Assembly (NCBI GenBank): GCA_903851415.1 | Contig: CAINOE010000084.1 | Location: 18,414 to 82,413 of the forward strand | Direction: 5' to 3' | DNA length: 64,000 bases | Source: an uncultured Rhodopila sp. | GTDB lineage: Bacteria; Pseudomonadota; Alphaproteobacteria; Acetobacterales; Acetobacteraceae | Shown here: positions 16,751-26,163 of the stretch, in pieces | Layout of the letters: each line of letters opens with the position of its first letter | How positions within the stretch are numbered: position 1 is the first letter of the stretch | Translations under genes and position numbers: made by a program | The notes under the pieces: generated by a model | Databases searched by the model: none | Told to the model about the DNA's origin: nothing | The model's input: only the letters and a program-made list of their open reading frames with translations

Positions 16751-17305
16751 TCAAGCCGCGGGGCGCAGAACCTCTTCGCCCTTGTTCCAGTTGCACGGGC
16801 ACAGTTCATCGGTCTGCAGCGCGTCGAGCACGCGCAGCACCTCGGCGGGGTTGCGGCCGACGGAAAGGTCGTTCACCGCGGCGTAGCGGATGATGCCCTC
16901 GGGATCGACCAGGAAGGTCGCGCGCAGCGCCACGCCTTCGGTTTTGTCCAGCACGCCCGTCGCCGTGGACAGTTCGCGCCGCACGTCCGCCAGCATCGGA
17001 ATCTCCAGGCCACGCAGATCCTCGTGGTGCAGGCGCCAGTTCAGGTGGACGAACTCGCTGTCGATCGAAACGCCGTACACCACCGTGTCGCGGTCCGCGA
17101 AGTCGCCCGCCAGCTTGCTGAACGCAACGATTTCGGTCGGGCAAACGAACGTGAAATCCTTCGGCCAGAAAAATACCAGCTTCCACTTGCCGGCATCGGA
17201 GTCCGAGGTGATCTCGGTGAACGCGGTGTTCAGTTTCAGGCCATCCGGACCGCCCTTGACGGCTTTGACGGCAAACGAAGGAAACGTATCGCCAACAGTC
17301 AACAT
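16751..17305 (-). CDS. ahpC: Peroxiredoxin AhpC (2-Cys, AhpC/TSA family)
   Basis: A 184-residue peroxiredoxin starting at ATG 17305. The peroxidatic Cys55 is in DFTFVCPTE, and the C-terminal CPC (169, 171) supplies the resolving Cys in CPCNWNKGE, the form that pairs with AhpD. It reduces hydrogen peroxide, organic peroxides and peroxynitrite. It is the first gene of the minus-strand pair with ahpD and is divergent from oxyR, the usual arrangement for OxyR control. Confidence 0.94.
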   Translation of the reverse strand: MLTVGDTFPSFAVKAVKGGPDGLKLNTAFTEITSDSDAGKWKLVFFWPKDFTFVCPTEIVAFSKLAGDFADRDTVVYGVSIDSEFVHLNWRLHHEDLRGLEIPMLADVRRELSTATGVLDKTEGVALRATFLVDPEGIIRYAAVNDLSVGRNPAEVLRVLDALQTDELCPCNWNKGEEVLRPAA

Positions 17306-17406
17306 GTGAGGTTTCTCCAAGAGGATGATTGCTTGCCAGACAGTTGTGGCACAGCGTGTATGTTTGTGCCAATGGACGAAATTGGAGATTTTGATCGAGA
17401 AAGCCG
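17306..17406. promoter_or_regulatory. Divergent ahpC-oxyR promoter region
   Basis: This 101-base spacer between the two start codons must hold both promoters and probably an OxyR site. I could not see a convincing copy of the E. coli OxyR ATAG/CTAT spacing, so the operator is not placed. Confidence 0.4.
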
Positions 17407-18327
17407 ATGACTCCGCTGCCCAGCCCGCAACAGCTCCGCTACCTCGTGGCACTCGCCGAGAGCCGCCATTTCGGCCGCGCCGCGCAAGCCTGCTCGGTCA
17501 CCCAGTCCACCCTGTCGGCCGGCCTGCTGGCGCTGGAGCGGCAACTGGATACGCATATTCTCGATCGCGCCGCCGGGCGTCACGTGGTCTTCACGCCGCT
17601 GGGGCTGGAACTGGTGGAGCGCGCGCGCACCGCGCTGGCGTCGCTGGAGGCGGTGGCGGAAGCGGTCATGGCGGCGCGCGAGCCGATGGGCGGGCCGTTG
17701 CGGATGGGGGTCATCCCGACCATCGGCCCGTTCCTGCTGCCGCGGCTGATGCCGGCGTTGCGCCACGCCTTCCCCCGCCTCAAGCTCTACCTGCGCGAAG
17801 ACACCACCGCGCAACTGGCCGATCGGCTGAGCACGAGCCGGCTGGATCTGCTGCTGCTGGCGCTGCCGTGCGATTGCTCGGGGGCGGAGGCGATGCCGGT
17901 GGCGCGCGATGCCTTCTTGGTGGCGCTGCCGCCCGGGCATCGTCTGGCGGGCGAGGCGGAGATTCCTGCCTCCGCCCTGACGACTGAGCGCCTGCTGCTG
18001 CTGGAGGACGGGCACTGCCTGCGCGACCAGGCGCTCGCGGTTTGCGGCCTGCTGGGGCGGGACCGCGGCGACCAGGACGGGTTTGCGGCCACCAGCCTGC
18101 ATACGCTGGTGCAGATGGTGGCGAGCGGGCTGGGCGTGACCTTGCTGCCGCGCCTGGCGGTCGCGGCCGGCATCGCAGAGGACACCGGCGTGGTGCTGCG
18201 GCCGCTGGCGGGGGCGGGGGCCTGGCGGACGCTCGGGCTGGCATGGCGGCCGAACGCGCCGCGGGCGGCGGATTATCGGGCGCTGGCCTCGCATCTGGCT
18301 GAGATCTGCCGGGAGGCGCTGCTTTGA
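17407..18327 (+). CDS. oxyR: OxyR-type LysR family redox regulator
   Basis: A 306-residue LysR regulator. The N-terminal helix-turn-helix is QQLRYLVALAESRHFGRAAQACSVTQSTLSAGL. The effector domain holds Cys204 in GHCLRDQAL and Cys213 in AVCGLL, nine residues apart exactly as Cys199 and Cys208 of E. coli OxyR. Disulfide formation by peroxide should switch it on. It is divergent from ahpC-ahpD, its likely regulon. Confidence 0.93.
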   Translation: MTPLPSPQQLRYLVALAESRHFGRAAQACSVTQSTLSAGLLALERQLDTHILDRAAGRHVVFTPLGLELVERARTALASLEAVAEAVMAAREPMGGPLRMGVIPTIGPFLLPRLMPALRHAFPRLKLYLREDTTAQLADRLSTSRLDLLLLALPCDCSGAEAMPVARDAFLVALPPGHRLAGEAEIPASALTTERLLLLEDGHCLRDQALAVCGLLGRDRGDQDGFAATSLHTLVQMVASGLGVTLLPRLAVAAGIAEDTGVVLRPLAGAGAWRTLGLAWRPNAPRAADYRALASHLAEICREALL

Positions 18328-18409
18328 CCAGGCCATCACGCAGGAACGATTTGCTTTCGGATGCCGCAAGCGCGCACTTCGCAGCTGGGTTTGGCCCGGG
18401 AGAGGCTCG

Positions 18410-18814
18410 ATGAAGGCTTGGATTTTGGTCGCTTCGGTGCTGGCGGCGGGCGCGGCGATGCCGGCATTGGCACAGACCGAGACTTACGAGACGCCGCAAT
18501 ACGCGCCGGCGCAACCGTCCGTGCTTGATCCGAATTACGGGCTGCCGTCGTTCGGCATGCCGGGCTCCGAACTGCCTCAGCAGCGAACCCAGGCGCCGGA
18601 GCCGGTGGCGCCGGAGAAGCCGGACTTCTTCAAGTTTCAGACTGATTTTACCCTGCCCCAAGCCGCGGGTGCGACGGATTTCACTTTCCCGAAAGCCGCG
18701 GGCTCGACGGCGGGCGACACCCCTGCTGCCGCGACCATGGAGACGCCGCAGTATACTACGACGGAGGGTGGCACCACCGGCAGCGACACGATCGCCGACG
18801 ACGATACGAAGTAG
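18410..18814 (+). CDS. Secreted hypothetical protein, Pro/Thr-rich
   Basis: A 134-residue protein with a Sec signal peptide, MKAWILVASVLAAGAAMPALAQ (cleavage after ALA). The mature part is low-complexity, rich in Pro, Thr, Ala and Gln, and has repeated short motifs (ETPQYAP / ETPQYTT; DFTLPQAAGATDF / DFTFPKAAGS). It should be a periplasmic or exported unstructured protein. No family is recognised. Confidence 0.65.
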   Translation: MKAWILVASVLAAGAAMPALAQTETYETPQYAPAQPSVLDPNYGLPSFGMPGSELPQQRTQAPEPVAPEKPDFFKFQTDFTLPQAAGATDFTFPKAAGSTAGDTPAAATMETPQYTTTEGGTTGSDTIADDDTK

Positions 18815-18875
18815 GCAGCGACCCCGTCGGCCAAATTCAGCAACGAGATCGGCCTGATCCGACCGGACAGGATCC

Positions 18876-19445
18876 CTATTTCGGCGCCTGCGGCCCCGTG
18901 CCGGCCGTGACATCGACAGGCCGGTGCGGATATATCGGCCAGTGAATGGCCTTGAACGGCAGCCCGCCGACACGACCGGCGGCATGCAGAAGCGACCAGG
19001 CGATCCCGCAGACCAGCAGGATCACGATGATTGTCTCCGCCGGCGAACCGGTGCGGCAGACCGGCAATCCCCAGGTTCGGCGCATGGGCCAGGCCAGCCT
19101 CAACCCGCGCGGGGTGAGCATGTCCGCCGCCAAATGCGACAGGTAGCCGATCGCCAGGGCGGACACCGCGCCTCGGCGGCTGCCCGCGTGTGCCAGCAGC
19201 GCGATCAGCACGACCACCGCCACCGCGGAATGGGTGATGCCGCGATGGCCCAGCACCGCTGCGATCACGGACGACACCGGCCGCGCCCGCCGGCCGACCC
19301 AGGATTGCGGATGGTCGATGTCCGGCAGCAGCGAGCCGGCGGCGGCCAGGCCGAGATAGACCGGATCTGCCGGCGACAGGTGCAGGACGGGCGCCGCCGC
19401 TATCCACGCCGCAAGGCCGACGATCACATGTGACCTTGCCATCAT
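18876..19445 (-). CDS. YdjM/DUF457-like membrane-bound metal-dependent hydrolase
   Basis: A 189-residue membrane protein starting MMARSHVIVGLAAW. Conserved metal-type motifs are LLPDIDHPQSWVGRR, GHRGITHSAVA and LSHLAADMLTPRGLRLAWP, the set that defines the YdjM/DUF457 family, with His and Asp residues at the membrane face. Some members act in phospholipid or envelope stress metabolism (YdjM is LexA-controlled in E. coli). Substrate unknown. Confidence 0.85.
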   Translation of the reverse strand: MMARSHVIVGLAAWIAAAPVLHLSPADPVYLGLAAAGSLLPDIDHPQSWVGRRARPVSSVIAAVLGHRGITHSAVAVVVLIALLAHAGSRRGAVSALAIGYLSHLAADMLTPRGLRLAWPMRRTWGLPVCRTGSPAETIIVILLVCGIAWSLLHAAGRVGGLPFKAIHWPIYPHRPVDVTAGTGPQAPK

Positions 19446-19596
19446 GAGGCGGAGCTACACGGGCTGCCTCGGCAAGGCAACGGCCGGACCTGCCGTTCGC
19501 GGCATCGGGTCTGCCAGAGTGCAACCTGAACGCATTCCGCGTGTTGTCGTCGGCACTCAAGGATCAAGTTTCGCTCACATCAGGGAGTTTGCCGCC

Positions 19597-20184
19597 GTGG
19601 ATGGAATGGTCGAATCCGCTTCGCTGTCCGAACACCCGTACGCGGGTGAGAACACCGAACCCGTCATCCAGCCCCGGACCCGGGCGGGTATCGGCCGCTT
19701 CATCCTGCGGGAATCACCGCATATCGCCATGCTTCTGCTGGCGTTCGCCGGCATCAGCTTCCCGGTGCCGGCCAATTACTGGCTGATCGTGACGCCGATA
19801 TTCGGGCTTATCAGCATTGTTTCCGGCTGGTCGCATTTCGCCAGCGCTCAGGCGAAGCTGCGCATGGTCTGCCTGCAGGCACTGAGCTGGAGCGCACTCG
19901 TTCTGGCGATCTACGCGCTTTACAACAACGGCTCGCAGGGTGTTCTGAACGCCAACGGTATTTCCCTGGCAATGATCACGCTGCTGGCGCTGGGCACCTT
20001 CCTCGCCGGCCTGCACGCTCATTCCTGGCGCACCTGCGTCGTCGGCATCATCCTGTTCATCACGGTTCCGGCGCTCGGCTGGATCGACCAGGTCTCGATC
20101 CTTCTGGTTGTCGGCGCGCTGCTGATCGTGGCTGTGGCCGCCGGGACCTGGTTCATTTCCGAGCGCAACGCGGCGGAAGTCTAA
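19597..20184 (+). CDS. Six-span inner-membrane hypothetical protein
   Basis: A 195-residue protein with an N-terminal hydrophilic segment of about 35 residues and about six membrane helices, beginning SPHIAMLLLAFAGISFPVPANYWLI. GTG 19597 is chosen because GGGAG lies 9 bases upstream; an ATG three codons later is the alternative. No family motif is recognised. It is divergent from the YdjM-like gene. Confidence 0.65.
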   Translation: MDGMVESASLSEHPYAGENTEPVIQPRTRAGIGRFILRESPHIAMLLLAFAGISFPVPANYWLIVTPIFGLISIVSGWSHFASAQAKLRMVCLQALSWSALVLAIYALYNNGSQGVLNANGISLAMITLLALGTFLAGLHAHSWRTCVVGIILFITVPALGWIDQVSILLVVGALLIVAVAAGTWFISERNAAEV

Positions 20185-20252
20185 CTCCGGCTGCGTTGGC
20201 GCGGGATTCTTTGGTGGCCGGAACGGGCGGAGCGTGACACGGTGCGGCCGCC

Positions 20253-21902
20253 ATGCTCCGTCTTACCGAACTGAAGCTACCGCTCGACCATCCGCCCGAG
20301 GCTTTGCGCGGCGCCATTCTGGTTCGGCTGGGAGTCGCGGCGGAGGATCTTCTGTCCTTCACGGTGGTCCGCCGCGGTTATGACGCACGGCGGCGGTCCG
20401 CGATAAGCCTGGTGTATGCGGTGGATGCGTCGCTGCGGGACGAGGCCGCCGCGTTGGCCCACTGCGCCGGCAATCCGCGGGTCAACCCGGCGCCCGGCAC
20501 GCAGTATCGCCTCCCTTTTCATGTGGACTTTCCGCCGGAGCGGCCGGTGGTCGTCGGCACCGGTCCGTGCGGTCTGATGGCGGCGCTGACCCTGGCGCAG
20601 ATGGGGTTCCGGCCGCTGATCCTGGAACGCGGTAAGCTGGTCCGCGAACGCACCCGCGATACCTGGGGCCTGTGGCGCCGCGGCGTGCTCGACCCCGAAT
20701 CAAACGTGCAGTTCGGCGAGGGCGGTGCCGGCACGTTCTCCGACGGCAAGCTGTATTCCGGCATCAAAGATCACCGCGGCCTCGGGCGGCGGGTGCTGAC
20801 GGAGTTCGTCGAGGCGGGCGCGCCGGAGGAAATCCTGTGGGTCTCCAAGCCGCACATTGGCACTTTCCGGCTGGTCACGGTGGTGGAGGGCATCCGGGCG
20901 AAGATCGAGGCGCTTGGCGGCGAGTATCGCTTCGGCGCGCGGGTGGACGATGTTGTGTTGGACGGGCAGCGGCGGGTGCGCGGCGTGGTGCTCGCCGACG
21001 GGTCGGAGATCTCAGCGTCGGCGGTGGTGCTGGCGATCGGGCACAGCGCGCGGGACACGTTCGGGATGCTGCACCGGCGGGGGGTGCATATCGAGCCGAA
21101 GCCGTTCTCCGTCGGGGTGCGGATCGAGCATCCGCAATCTCTGATCGACCGCGCCCGGTTCGGCGGGTTCGCCGGGCATCCGCTGCTGGGCGCGGCGGAC
21201 TACAAACTGGTGCACCATGCGAGCAACGGCCGTTCCGTCTATAGCTTTTGTATGTGCCCGGGAGGCCGGGTGGTCGCGGCGACGTCGGAGGCCGGGTGCG
21301 TCGCCACCAACGGCATGAGCCAGTATTCGCGCGCCGAGTTCAACGCCAATGCCGGGATCGTCTGCGGGATCACACCGGCGGACTATCCGGGCGATGCGCT
21401 GGCAGGAGTGGCGTATCAGCAGGAATGGGAGCGGCGCGCGTTCGAGGCCGGCGGTCGGTCGTATGCCGCCCCCGTGCAGACCGTCGGCGATCTGCTGGAG
21501 GGGCAGGCGTCGCGGGCGCTGGGGTCGGTTGTGCCGTCGTATAAGCCGGGAGTGGCGGTGGCGGATATGGCGGCGTGCCTGCCCGGGTTCGCGGTGGAGG
21601 CGATCCGGGAGGCTGTGGGGCGGTTTGCCCGGGAGATCCCCGGGTTCGCAATGCATGACGCCGTGCTGACGGGGGTGGAGACGCGGACGTCGTCGCCGAT
21701 ACGGATCGTCCGGGGCGCGGATGGGCACAGCGTGAACACGCCCGGGCTGTTTCCGGCGGGGGAGGGGGCCGGGTACGCCGGGGGGATTTTGTCGGCGGGG
21801 GTGGACGGGATTCGGGTGGCGGAGGCGGTGGCGTGCTGTTTGACCGGGGTTCCGGTGGTGGAGCGGATGACGCGGGGGGAGGGGGTTGGGGTTTATGGGT
21901 AG
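20253..21902 (+). CDS. COG2509-type FAD-dependent dehydrogenase
   Basis: A 549-residue flavoprotein. An N-terminal domain of about 90 residues precedes the dinucleotide motif VVVGTGPCGLMAAL (Gly102, 104, 107). Further signatures are VQFGEGGAGTFSDGKLYSGIKD and the C-terminal FAD motif FPAGEGAGYAGGILSAGVDGI. Length and order match the COG2509 group (uncharacterised NAD/FAD dehydrogenases found in many bacteria and plastids). Substrate unknown. The 3' end of the gene is extremely G-rich. Confidence 0.88.
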   Translation: MLRLTELKLPLDHPPEALRGAILVRLGVAAEDLLSFTVVRRGYDARRRSAISLVYAVDASLRDEAAALAHCAGNPRVNPAPGTQYRLPFHVDFPPERPVVVGTGPCGLMAALTLAQMGFRPLILERGKLVRERTRDTWGLWRRGVLDPESNVQFGEGGAGTFSDGKLYSGIKDHRGLGRRVLTEFVEAGAPEEILWVSKPHIGTFRLVTVVEGIRAKIEALGGEYRFGARVDDVVLDGQRRVRGVVLADGSEISASAVVLAIGHSARDTFGMLHRRGVHIEPKPFSVGVRIEHPQSLIDRARFGGFAGHPLLGAADYKLVHHASNGRSVYSFCMCPGGRVVAATSEAGCVATNGMSQYSRAEFNANAGIVCGITPADYPGDALAGVAYQQEWERRAFEAGGRSYAAPVQTVGDLLEGQASRALGSVVPSYKPGVAVADMAACLPGFAVEAIREAVGRFAREIPGFAMHDAVLTGVETRTSSPIRIVRGADGHSVNTPGLFPAGEGAGYAGGILSAGVDGIRVAEAVACCLTGVPVVERMTRGEGVGVYG

Positions 21903-22092
21903 GGATAACAGAGTGCGGGATGAGGCCCCTCAATACGGCCCTCGTCTGATGTTTGTGGGAAATCAGATTGGCCCGTGGCGAATGGCCGTGAGCACGACCA
22001 ACTCAGTCCGCACAGATCGAGCACGGTCAACAGCGATGCCGCTCGCGACTGCGAAGGCGTCCGGCAAGCCCAAACGGCTGCGCAGCACGGAC

Positions 22093-23157
22093 TTAATGAT
22101 CAAGCCACGTGTCAAAGCGCTGGCGCAATTTGGGGTGGTTGTCGTGCCAGAAACCGGAATCGATGCGAAGGGCGCCGTTTTGGTTGGCCGGGTTTGCCGG
22201 TGATATCGCCAGCAGATCGGGCGGCAGTCCGTCATTCAGCCCCTTGACCAGCCCGGAGTCGCCGCTTTGCCGCAGCAGGCGCGCCTCGATCGCCGGCATG
22301 CCCGTGAAGTACAGGAATTCCTCCGCCTGGCGCAGCGCGGCACTGCCCTTGGCGATCACCCAACTGTCCATCTCATACAGGCTGCCGGCGAACTGCAGCC
22401 CGAAGCTGCGGTGCCCGGTCTCCCCGGCGGTGGCGATCTGGCCGCTCGGCGCGCTGGTCATCAGCACATCGCCGGAGGCGAGGATCTTCGCCGCGTCCGG
22501 CTCGGACGACCACCAGACGATATACGGCTTGAGTTGGTCGAGCTTGCGGAAAGCGCGGTCCTGGCCGTCGGCCGAGGCCAGGGTCCGGTAGACATCGCCC
22601 GCCGCGACGCCGTCCGCCATCAGCGCGATCTCGAGGTTGCCGCGCACGCTTTTGCGCAGGCCGCGCTTGCCGGGATATTTCGCCACGTCCCAGAAATCCG
22701 TCCAGGACGGCGTTATCGGCAGCTTGTCCTTGTCCCAGGCCAGCGCGGTGTCGATGACGACCGCGCCCAGCCCGCAATCGCTGACCGCCTGCGGCGCGTA
22801 ATGCTCCTTGCCGCCGATGGCGGACCAGTCGAGCTTCTCGAACAGGCCGCCGTCGCATCCCGCGGCGAGCTCGTCCGGGTCCACCATGATCAGATCCCAG
22901 CCGTTGCCGGGCGCCTTGAGGCGGGTGCGCAGGGCATCCAGCCCGCCCTCCCAGACCTGCTGCACGACATGCACCTGGGTGGCCGCGGTGAAGGGCTGCA
23001 CATAAGCGGCCTGGATCGACCGCTGCAGCGAGTCGTCCCGGGTGACGATGGTCAGGTGGTCCGTGCCGGCTTGGGAAGGCGGGCTGGCCAGGAGGGGGGT
23101 GGCGGCCGATGGCGCGGCAAGGAGCACCATGGCGGCCAGGAGCGTGCGGGCGGGCAT
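22093..23157 (-). CDS. Periplasmic extracellular solute-binding protein, PotD/PotF (polyamine) type
   Basis: A 354-residue protein starting at ATG 23157 with a signal peptide MPARTLLAAMVLLAAPSAATPLLA. The mature protein has type II binding-protein features: LTIVTRDDSLQRSIQAAYVQPFTAATQVHVV, WDLIMVDPDEL, the core KYPGKRGLRKSVRGNLEIALM and EMDSWVIAKGS. This pattern fits spermidine/putrescine binders. No permease or ATPase gene is adjacent, so it is an orphan or works with a distant transporter. Confidence 0.82.
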   Translation of the reverse strand: MPARTLLAAMVLLAAPSAATPLLASPPSQAGTDHLTIVTRDDSLQRSIQAAYVQPFTAATQVHVVQQVWEGGLDALRTRLKAPGNGWDLIMVDPDELAAGCDGGLFEKLDWSAIGGKEHYAPQAVSDCGLGAVVIDTALAWDKDKLPITPSWTDFWDVAKYPGKRGLRKSVRGNLEIALMADGVAAGDVYRTLASADGQDRAFRKLDQLKPYIVWWSSEPDAAKILASGDVLMTSAPSGQIATAGETGHRSFGLQFAGSLYEMDSWVIAKGSAALRQAEEFLYFTGMPAIEARLLRQSGDSGLVKGLNDGLPPDLLAISPANPANQNGALRIDSGFWHDNHPKLRQRFDTWLDH

Positions 23158-23329
23158 GAACAGTCTGATATCCGGCTTCCTGATGTCAGATAACGCTACA
23201 GGGCGCAGCCCTTTCGGGCAACGACCCCCCGTTAATTCCATCCGGGCAATTCGATCCGCGCGCCCCGGCGCTAACGGAATGTTAAGTTTTGCCCCGCATC
23301 ATGCGGCTTTCCAGACGGAGAGACCGCCG

Positions 23330-25069
23330 ATGCCTGCGACCGACCTGATTGCCGCCACCTTCCAGTTGCTGCACGCCGGAAGCTGGCTCCAGGCCGAGGC
23401 GTCGGCGCAGGCGGTCCGGGAGGCCGAACCCGGGGATGCACAGGGGGATTTACTGGCGGGGCTGGCCATCGCGGCGATGGGTGAAGCGGAGCGCGCCGCC
23501 CCGCTGCTCGCCGCGGCCGCCGCGGCCCGGCCGGAGGCGGAGCATCCCTGCCGGGAGCTCGCGCGGCTGCGGCTGCCCTTGCCGCGGGCGCTGGTGGCGC
23601 GGCAGTTCCGCGCCTGCCTCGATCTGGCGCCCGCCGACAGCCGCCTGCGCCGCGCCTTTGCCGGGTTCCTGCTGGAGGCGGACGACCCGGAAGCGGCGGA
23701 GGCGGTGCTGGGGGGCATGCCGGGGGATGCGGCGGCGCAGCATTTGAAGGGTATGGCACGGACGGAGCTGAACCGGTTCGCCTCGGCGATCAGCAGCTTC
23801 AAGATCGCGGTGGCGCTGAACCCGTCGGCGGCGGCGAGCTGGTCGAATCTCGGCATCGTGCTGAAGGTGGAAGGCGAATTCCAGAAGGCGATCATCGCGC
23901 ATGACCGCGCGGTGGCGCTGGAGCCGGAGAACCCGCAATTCCGCGTCAACCGGGCGGTGGCGCTGCTGCAGGCCGGGGCGTGGGAACGGGCATGGCAGGA
24001 TTACGAATACCGCATGGAATTGGCAGCGGTGCCGGGATTCGACCGGTCCCGCCTGCTGCCGACACTGGCGGGGGGCTTTCGACTGGCCGGCCGCACCGTG
24101 CTGGCGCTGCATGAGGAAGGCTTCGGCGACACGCTGCAATTCCTGCGCTACCTGCCGCTTCTGGCGGAACTCGGCGCACGGGTGATCGCCTGCGTGCCGC
24201 GGGAGCTTGTGCGGGTGATGGGCCTGGTCCCGGGAGTGGCCGAGGTGGTGACCGACGCCGCTGCGCTGCCGGCACATGATTATGTCTGCCCGATGTTCAG
24301 CCTGCCACGGGTCTTCAGCACCACCGTCGCGACCATCCCGCCGGTGCCGGATATGGCGTTCGATGGGGCGCTACCCCCTGCCCCGACCCCGGACCGTCAT
24401 TTCCCGGCCTGTCCGGGCCACCTATTGCGGCAGGTGCCTGCGGAGGTGGCCCGGGCAAGCCGGGCCATGACGGCCGGCGTCAACCCGGGCGACGAGGCCG
24501 CTGTTATCGGCGAAGATGCGGTCGACGGCGACGCTGCCGATGCGGAAACGCCCCGGCAGCCGCCGGGTCCGCCGCGGCGCATCGGTCTCGTCTGGGCCGG
24601 GCAGGCCCGGCCCACCGCTCCCGGCTTCCGCACGCTCGATCGGCGGCGCAGCGCGGGGCTGGCGGCGTTCGCGCCGCTCGCGCAGCTGCCCGGCATGACC
24701 TTCGTCAGTCTGCAGGCGGGGCCGCCCGCGCGGCAGCCGGCACCCGAGGGGCTGGTGCTGGAGGACGCGATGCCCGGGGTGACCGATTTCCTCGACACCG
24801 CCGCGATCATCGCCACGCTGGACGCGGTGGTCAGCGTCGACACCAGCGTGGTGCATCTGGCCGGCCTGATGGGCAAGCCGGTGCTGCTGGCCGATCGCTA
24901 CGACGGCTGCTGGCGCTGGCTGCACGGCCGCACCGACAGCCCATGGTACCCCCGTCTGCGCATTTTCCGTCAGGACAACCCCGGCGACTGGTCCGGTCCC
25001 ATGGCGCGCATCGCCGCTGCGCTGGACGCGGGGACCGTGTTCAGCGAGATTGTCACCGAACTGGCTTGA
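23330..25069 (+). CDS. TPR protein with C-terminal GT9-like glycosyltransferase domain, carrying an in-frame palindromic insert
   Basis: A 579-residue protein starting at ATG 23330. The N-terminal half is TPR-like (GMARTELNRFASAISSFKIAVALNP; AASWSNLGIVLKVEGEFQKAIIAHDRAVALEPENPQFRVNRAVALLQ). From about 230 it resembles heptosyltransferase-type enzymes (ALHEEGFGDTLQFLRYLPLLAELGARV, then RRIGLVWAG, and VVSVDTSVVHLAGLMGKPVLL near the end). Between these parts, bases 24394-24473 are a dispersed palindromic repeat read through in frame as about 27 residues. TPR-glycosyltransferases of this sort modify surface glycans or flagellins; the target is unknown. The gene is divergent from the solute-binding protein. 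Confidence 0.8.
   Translation: MPATDLIAATFQLLHAGSWLQAEASAQAVREAEPGDAQGDLLAGLAIAAMGEAERAAPLLAAAAAARPEAEHPCRELARLRLPLPRALVARQFRACLDLAPADSRLRRAFAGFLLEADDPEAAEAVLGGMPGDAAAQHLKGMARTELNRFASAISSFKIAVALNPSAAASWSNLGIVLKVEGEFQKAIIAHDRAVALEPENPQFRVNRAVALLQAGAWERAWQDYEYRMELAAVPGFDRSRLLPTLAGGFRLAGRTVLALHEEGFGDTLQFLRYLPLLAELGARVIACVPRELVRVMGLVPGVAEVVTDAAALPAHDYVCPMFSLPRVFSTTVATIPPVPDMAFDGALPPAPTPDRHFPACPGHLLRQVPAEVARASRAMTAGVNPGDEAAVIGEDAVDGDAADAETPRQPPGPPRRIGLVWAGQARPTAPGFRTLDRRRSAGLAAFAPLAQLPGMTFVSLQAGPPARQPAPEGLVLEDAMPGVTDFLDTAAIIATLDAVVSVDTSVVHLAGLMGKPVLLADRYDGCWRWLHGRTDSPWYPRLRIFRQDNPGDWSGPMARIAAALDAGTVFSEIVTELA
24394..24473. repeat. Dispersed palindromic repeat, copy B, inserted in frame in a coding gene
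   Basis: CCGTCATTTCCCGGCCTGTC begins the left arm and the reverse-complementary GCCGGGCCATGACGG ends the right arm. Inner arms GGGCCACCT / AGGTGGCCC match copy C at 36811. The reading frame of the TPR/glycosyltransferase gene stays open across it. Confidence 0.85.
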
Positions 25070-25119
25070 CCGGAGTGTCCATTGCCTGGAGACAGGCAGC
25101 TCCGGCCTGGCTCGGATGA

Positions 25120-26163
25120 ATGGACGTTAACATGAAACGGTTTTTGCGAAGTCTCGACGGGGAGGCGGTCTGGCCGCCGCCGGTTTGGCTGATGCGGCAG
25201 GCGGGGCGCTACCTGCCTGAATACCGCAAGGTGCGCGCCGCGGTCCCCGATTTTGTCGCGCTGTGCGTCAACCCGGAACTGGCGACCGAGGTTACACTGC
25301 AGCCGATACGCCGCTACGGCTTCGATGCGGCGATCCTGTTCAGCGACATCCTGATGCTGCCCTGGGCGCTCGGGCACGGTCTGGAATTCAAGGAAGGCGA
25401 AGGCCCGGTATTGCCGCCGCTTCGCGATGAGGCGGCGGTCGCTGCCCTGGACCCGTCTCGCGTCATCGACCGGGTGCAGCCCATCATGGAGACGGTGCGC
25501 CGCATCCGCGCGGGCCTGCTGGCCGAGGGATTCGCCGACACCGCGCTGATCGGCTTTGCCGGCGCGCCGTTCACCGTCGCCTGCTACATGATCGAAGGCG
25601 GCGGATCGAAGGATTTTGCCAACGTCCGCACCATGGCGTACGGCCAGCCGGCGTTGTTCCAGCGGCTGATCGACACGCTGACGGATGCGACGATCGAGTA
25701 TTTGTCGGCCCAGGTGCTCGCCGGGGCGGAAGCGCTCATGCTGTTCGATTCCTGGGCCGGCGTGCTGTCGGCCTTGCAGTTCCGGGCGCATGTGATCGCT
25801 CCGGCCGCGAAGATCGTCTCCGCACTTCGGGCGCGGCATCCGGGGGTCAAGCTCATCGGCTTTCCCCGCCTCGCCGGCGTCATGGTCGGCGAATACGGCG
25901 CCACCGGGGTGGACGGTGTCGGGATCGATACCGGCGCCGATATCGCCGTGGCGGCGGAGCTCTTGCCGGCGCATATCGCGGTGCAGGGGAACCTCGACCC
26001 CCTGGCGGTCGTTGCCGGTGGGGCGGCGTTGAAGACGGAGGCGGAGAGCATCCTGGACGCGATGCGCGGACGGCCGTTCATTTTCAACCTCGGCCATGGC
26101 ATCGTGCCGCAGACGCCGCCGGAGCATGTCGCGGCGCTTTTGGAGATCGTGCGTGCCGGATAG
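25120..26163 (+). CDS. hemE: Uroporphyrinogen decarboxylase
   Basis: A 347-residue enzyme of normal length. The N-terminal signature is WLMRQAGRYLPEYR, followed by RYGFDAAILFSDILMLPWALG and GFAGAPFTVACYMIEG, and the C-terminal FNLGHGIVPQTPPEHV. It decarboxylates uroporphyrinogen III to coproporphyrinogen III in cytosolic haem (and, if present, bacteriochlorophyll) synthesis. ATG 25120 gives MDVNMKRF; ATG 25132 is an equally possible start. The stop overlaps the start of hemH. Confidence 0.97.
   Translation: MDVNMKRFLRSLDGEAVWPPPVWLMRQAGRYLPEYRKVRAAVPDFVALCVNPELATEVTLQPIRRYGFDAAILFSDILMLPWALGHGLEFKEGEGPVLPPLRDEAAVAALDPSRVIDRVQPIMETVRRIRAGLLAEGFADTALIGFAGAPFTVACYMIEGGGSKDFANVRTMAYGQPALFQRLIDTLTDATIEYLSAQVLAGAEALMLFDSWAGVLSALQFRAHVIAPAAKIVSALRARHPGVKLIGFPRLAGVMVGEYGATGVDGVGIDTGADIAVAAELLPAHIAVQGNLDPLAVVAGGAALKTEAESILDAMRGRPFIFNLGHGIVPQTPPEHVAALLEIVRAG

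Noticed and set aside
17306..17406. OxyR operator
   Set aside because: No sequence with the expected ATAG/CTAT spacing was visible, so no specific site is called.
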